64,000 nt of DNA. Origin: Treponema sp. GTDB lineage: Bacteria > Spirochaetota > Spirochaetia > Treponematales > Breznakiellaceae. The notes below the pieces were generated by a model. The model made no database searches, was not told the origin of the DNA, and saw only the letters and a program-made list of their open reading frames with translations. Positions 61,859 to 64,000 of this stretch are shown piece after piece (within the stretch, counting starts at the first letter, position 1; the number at the start of each line of letters is the position of its first letter). A program made the position numbers and the translations under genes. The stretch covers positions 1 to 64,000 of the forward strand of contig JAIRYT010000051.1 in assembly GCA_031267675.1 (NCBI GenBank). The letters run 5' to 3'.

Positions 61859-62407
61859 TTACAGAATTGCCTCCGCGATTTTTTTATGGGGCGACGGAAT
61901 TATTACACTCGCGCCAAGCATTCCCTGTATTTCTTCCACCGCTTCTGCCGCCCGGACAGCCGATTCAACGGCGGCGACCTCGCCGGTAAACAGTACAAAG
62001 GCCTTTCCGCCAAGGCCCCGGCCCAGGCGTACTTCGACAAGCTGTACCGGCGCGGCCTTTACCGCGGCATCCGAGGCGGTAACCGCCGCGCATAACGAGT
62101 ACGATTCCATTACGCCCAGCGCCTCAACCTTTTCTATTTCGCCTGCGGCGTTAATCGCCGGCGCAACCTGTTCATGAATCCCCGCTATAACCAGTGAATC
62201 TACCAGCGTGGAACCGGCCGCTTCTTTACCCGCCTCTACCGACGAACGCACCGAAGAAACTTCGCCTTCGACTACGACAATGTATTTTCCCGCGCAGACA
62301 GCCTGACTGGTAACAAGATCCACTCCGGCGGCTTTTAACATCGCGTCCGCGGCAAATATTCCCAGCGGTATCGACATGGTTTCTATCATTCCCAGCGCGT
62401 TTTTCAT
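61859..62407 (-). CDS. pduT: BMC-T tandem shell protein, PduT-like with Fe-S pore Cys
   Basis: 182 residues, two BMC domains in tandem (ALGMIETMSIPLGIFAADAML and ALGVMESYSLCAAVTASDAAV) ending SVIIPSPHKKIAEAIL. Cys38 (SQAVCAGKY) is at the position that in PduT binds a [4Fe-4S] cluster at the trimer pore, so it can pass electrons through the shell, matching the PduS-like protein encoded by the overlapping upstream gene. Confidence 0.92.
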   Translation of the reverse strand: MKNALGMIETMSIPLGIFAADAMLKAAGVDLVTSQAVCAGKYIVVVEGEVSSVRSSVEAGKEAAGSTLVDSLVIAGIHEQVAPAINAAGEIEKVEALGVMESYSLCAAVTASDAAVKAAPVQLVEVRLGRGLGGKAFVLFTGEVAAVESAVRAAEAVEEIQGMLGASVIIPSPHKKIAEAIL

Positions 62408-63747
62408 AGAGTATGCTCCGCCTGTATTTCGATATGGTCATTTGATACCGCGCTTATCACGCCGTCAATAGAAGCGTGAATGGGCGCTCCCAATCCGTCG
62501 CTTTGGGCGATAAGCGCTCCTTTTTTTACCGCCGTCCCCGCCGTTACGACCGGCCTGCAGGGAACGCCTATATGCATCTTGAGCGGAATTTTTACGCGGG
62601 GAACTTTTACGGAAAAGGGAACAAGGGGCGCGTTCCTGTTATAGCGCCCAAGATCAAGCCGCGCAACCAAACGGGCAACCGGCACTTTTTTATTGTCGAT
62701 TCCCGCGTCAACAGGACGCAGGCTTTCTTTTTGCGGTTTAATTCCCTGGGCCGCGAGTTCCCTTTTAAAATTCCCCATAATTACGTGGGGGGCAAGGCCA
62801 AAGTTGCACGCAAAGTACGAGCACAGGCCGCACTCACAACAGGAAAAAATACTGTTCATATTGTCCAGCAGTTTTCCCCGCTCCGCGGAAAGCGCGCGCA
62901 TGGCCTTGTGCGGCGACACGTTAAGGCCCAGCGCGGATCGCGGACAAAGCTGCGTGCAAAGCGAACACTGGCAGCATACCGCCTTTGCCATTTTTGCCTG
63001 ACGCGAAATATCAATTGTTTTATAGTAAACAAGTTTATGCGTTTTGGGAAACGGAATAATCCCGCCGGTTGTTTTGGTAACGCCTTCGTCAAGATTTTTT
63101 GCGCTGACGCCCATTAACGGCCCGCCAAGAATTATATGATAGTCGTCCTCTCCGCCGGATTCAAAACCTCCGGCTGCCTCGATAAGGGACGAAAGCGGCG
63201 TGCCGATGGGAACTTCCACGGTAACGGGATTTTTTACCGCGCCGCTTACGGTAAGCACCTTGTCCGTTACCGGCTTTCCGTCCAGCGCGGCGCCGATATT
63301 AACAAGCGTCGCCGTGTTACAGACAACACAGCCGACATCATGCGGAAGGCCGCCTGCCGGTATGATCCGTCCGCTTACCTCGTGAATAAGGGTGCGCTCA
63401 TCGCCCGAAGGGTAGGTGCTTTTTAGTAAATGAAGTTTTATGGCGGTTCCCTCCGCAGCCCTGCGAAGCGCGGCGACCGAAGCGTGGTAATGGCTTTTTG
63501 TGGCGATTACCACATTTGCGGCTCCCAGCGCACGGGCGGAGGCAAGCAGGGCCCGGACAATGTCCGGCGCTTTTGTTTCCATAAGCCGCTGATCGCTTTG
63601 CAGCAGGGGTTCGCATTCGGCGCCGTTGGCAACAAGGTAGGCGTCGCCGAAATCCCCGCCGGCCGGGGCAAGTTTAAAGCAGGTGGGAAAACCCGCTCCC
63701 CCCGCGCCGACTATGCCCGCATCACGGACCAGATCAATAAAACTCAT
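62404..63747 (-). CDS. pduS: PduS-like flavo-iron-sulfur protein (RnfC family)
   Basis: 447 residues. An N-terminal SLBB/RnfC-like NADH- and FMN-binding region (GIVGAGGAGFPTCFKL, VANGAECEPLL, GGLPHDVGCVVCNTATL), then two 4Fe-4S motifs (CCQCSLCTQLCP and CCECGLCSYFACN), and a C-terminal barrel-sandwich segment (GVPCRPVVTAGTAVKKGALIAQSDGLGAPIHASIDG). In Pdu compartments PduS handles electron transfer for cofactor recycling. It overlaps pduT and the pduP-like gene by 4 bases each. Confidence 0.94.
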   Translation of the reverse strand: MSFIDLVRDAGIVGAGGAGFPTCFKLAPAGGDFGDAYLVANGAECEPLLQSDQRLMETKAPDIVRALLASARALGAANVVIATKSHYHASVAALRRAAEGTAIKLHLLKSTYPSGDERTLIHEVSGRIIPAGGLPHDVGCVVCNTATLVNIGAALDGKPVTDKVLTVSGAVKNPVTVEVPIGTPLSSLIEAAGGFESGGEDDYHIILGGPLMGVSAKNLDEGVTKTTGGIIPFPKTHKLVYYKTIDISRQAKMAKAVCCQCSLCTQLCPRSALGLNVSPHKAMRALSAERGKLLDNMNSIFSCCECGLCSYFACNFGLAPHVIMGNFKRELAAQGIKPQKESLRPVDAGIDNKKVPVARLVARLDLGRYNRNAPLVPFSVKVPRVKIPLKMHIGVPCRPVVTAGTAVKKGALIAQSDGLGAPIHASIDGVISAVSNDHIEIQAEHTL

Positions 63748-64000
63748 ACGATTCTAAAATCCCCGTAAAGCACGCAGCGCCGGGAGCGGGTAAAGGAACG
63801 CGCCGATGTAAGTCCTTCGCCGGTGGGCGTGGCAATGGTAAGTGTCGCGTATCCTTCGCCGGAAAACCCAAGCCCCGAATAGGAAGGAGCGTTTTTTACA
63901 AATATGGTTGTATTAAGCATGCGCGCGGCCTGGCTCATGTTTTTAATATTGGTAGAATGAATCAGCGCCGAATGGCGGCATCCCTGTTCCGCGTGCAGCG
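63744..64000 (-). CDS. pduP: CoA-acylating aldehyde dehydrogenase (PduP/EutE-like), C-terminal part
   Basis: Partial: the gene continues beyond 64000. The 85 visible residues (LHAEQGCRHSALIHSTN, TTIFVKNAPSYSGLGFSGEG, TLTIATPTGEGLTSARSFTR, RRCVL) match the C-terminus of PduP/EutE aldehyde dehydrogenases, which turn acetaldehyde or propionaldehyde plus CoA and NAD into acyl-CoA. The catalytic Cys lies outside the window. It is the core enzyme expected in an aldehyde-handling BMC. Confidence 0.93.
   Translation of the reverse strand, partial: LHAEQGCRHSALIHSTNIKNMSQAARMLNTTIFVKNAPSYSGLGFSGEGYATLTIATPTGEGLTSARSFTRSRRCVLYGDFRIV

Overview
The window looks like a chromosome segment of a spirochaete, most likely of the Treponema lineage and possibly a gut or termite-gut species. 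The reasons are an archaeal-type V-ATPase operon in place of an F-ATPase, many short lipoproteins with relaxed lipoboxes, BspA-like leucine-rich-repeat proteins, a eukaryotic-type isocitrate dehydrogenase, and moderate-to-high GC core genes interrupted by AT-rich accessory patches. No rRNA, tRNA, CRISPR array, transposase or integrase was seen.

Layout. 1-1100 is an AT-rich accessory patch with two broken genes joined tail to tail. 1112-9506 holds a FapA-type protein, mutS2, rsgA and small conserved genes. 9729-12136 has two exported proteins. 12137-12934 is a gene-free stretch with a G15 tract, hairpins and a pyrimidine tract. 12935-18513 carries icd, htrA, map, a J-domain protein, a Usp and a stray V-ATPase subunit D. 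18608-29338 is a pentose-type catabolic region: class II aldolase, DUF234 ATPase, ribokinase-family kinase, LacI regulator, ABC sugar importer, mtnK and mtnA. 30205-34533 is a 4.3 kb AT-rich restriction-modification island flanked by a perfect 27-bp direct repeat. 34516-43402 is the V-ATPase operon, headed by secG and a ptsN-like gene. 43481-53103 has housekeeping and signalling genes: yhhQ, yjjW, ychF, a cyclic-nucleotide-domain protein, an adenylate cyclase, a hybrid histidine kinase and an ECF S component. 53176-59551 has a fused ECF transporter (ATPase-ATPase-T) and an MglBAC-type importer. 59810-64000 is a bacterial microcompartment (BMC) operon that runs off the window: pduP-like, pduS-like, pduT-like, two BMC-H, two EutN-type pentamers and deoC.

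How the parts may work together (inference). Two aldolases that can release acetaldehyde, or a related short aldehyde, carry short amphipathic extensions resembling BMC encapsulation peptides: DeoC at its N-terminus and the class II aldolase at its C-terminus. MtnK and MtnA would convert imported 5-deoxyribose or methylthioribose to the substrate of the class II aldolase, giving DHAP plus an aldehyde. DeoC would split deoxyribose-5-phosphate to glyceraldehyde-3-phosphate plus acetaldehyde. The PduP-like dehydrogenase, PduS-like electron carrier and Fe-S PduT-like shell protein could then oxidise the aldehyde inside the shell. A microcompartment serving both 5-deoxyribose/methylthioribose salvage and deoxyribose catabolism is the most interesting hypothesis here.

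Other themes are a dispersed three-hairpin repeat that supplies stop codons and in one case is translated in frame, and a recurrent promoter geometry (-35, 17 bp, -10, exactly 6 bp, start codon) that predicts leaderless mRNAs.
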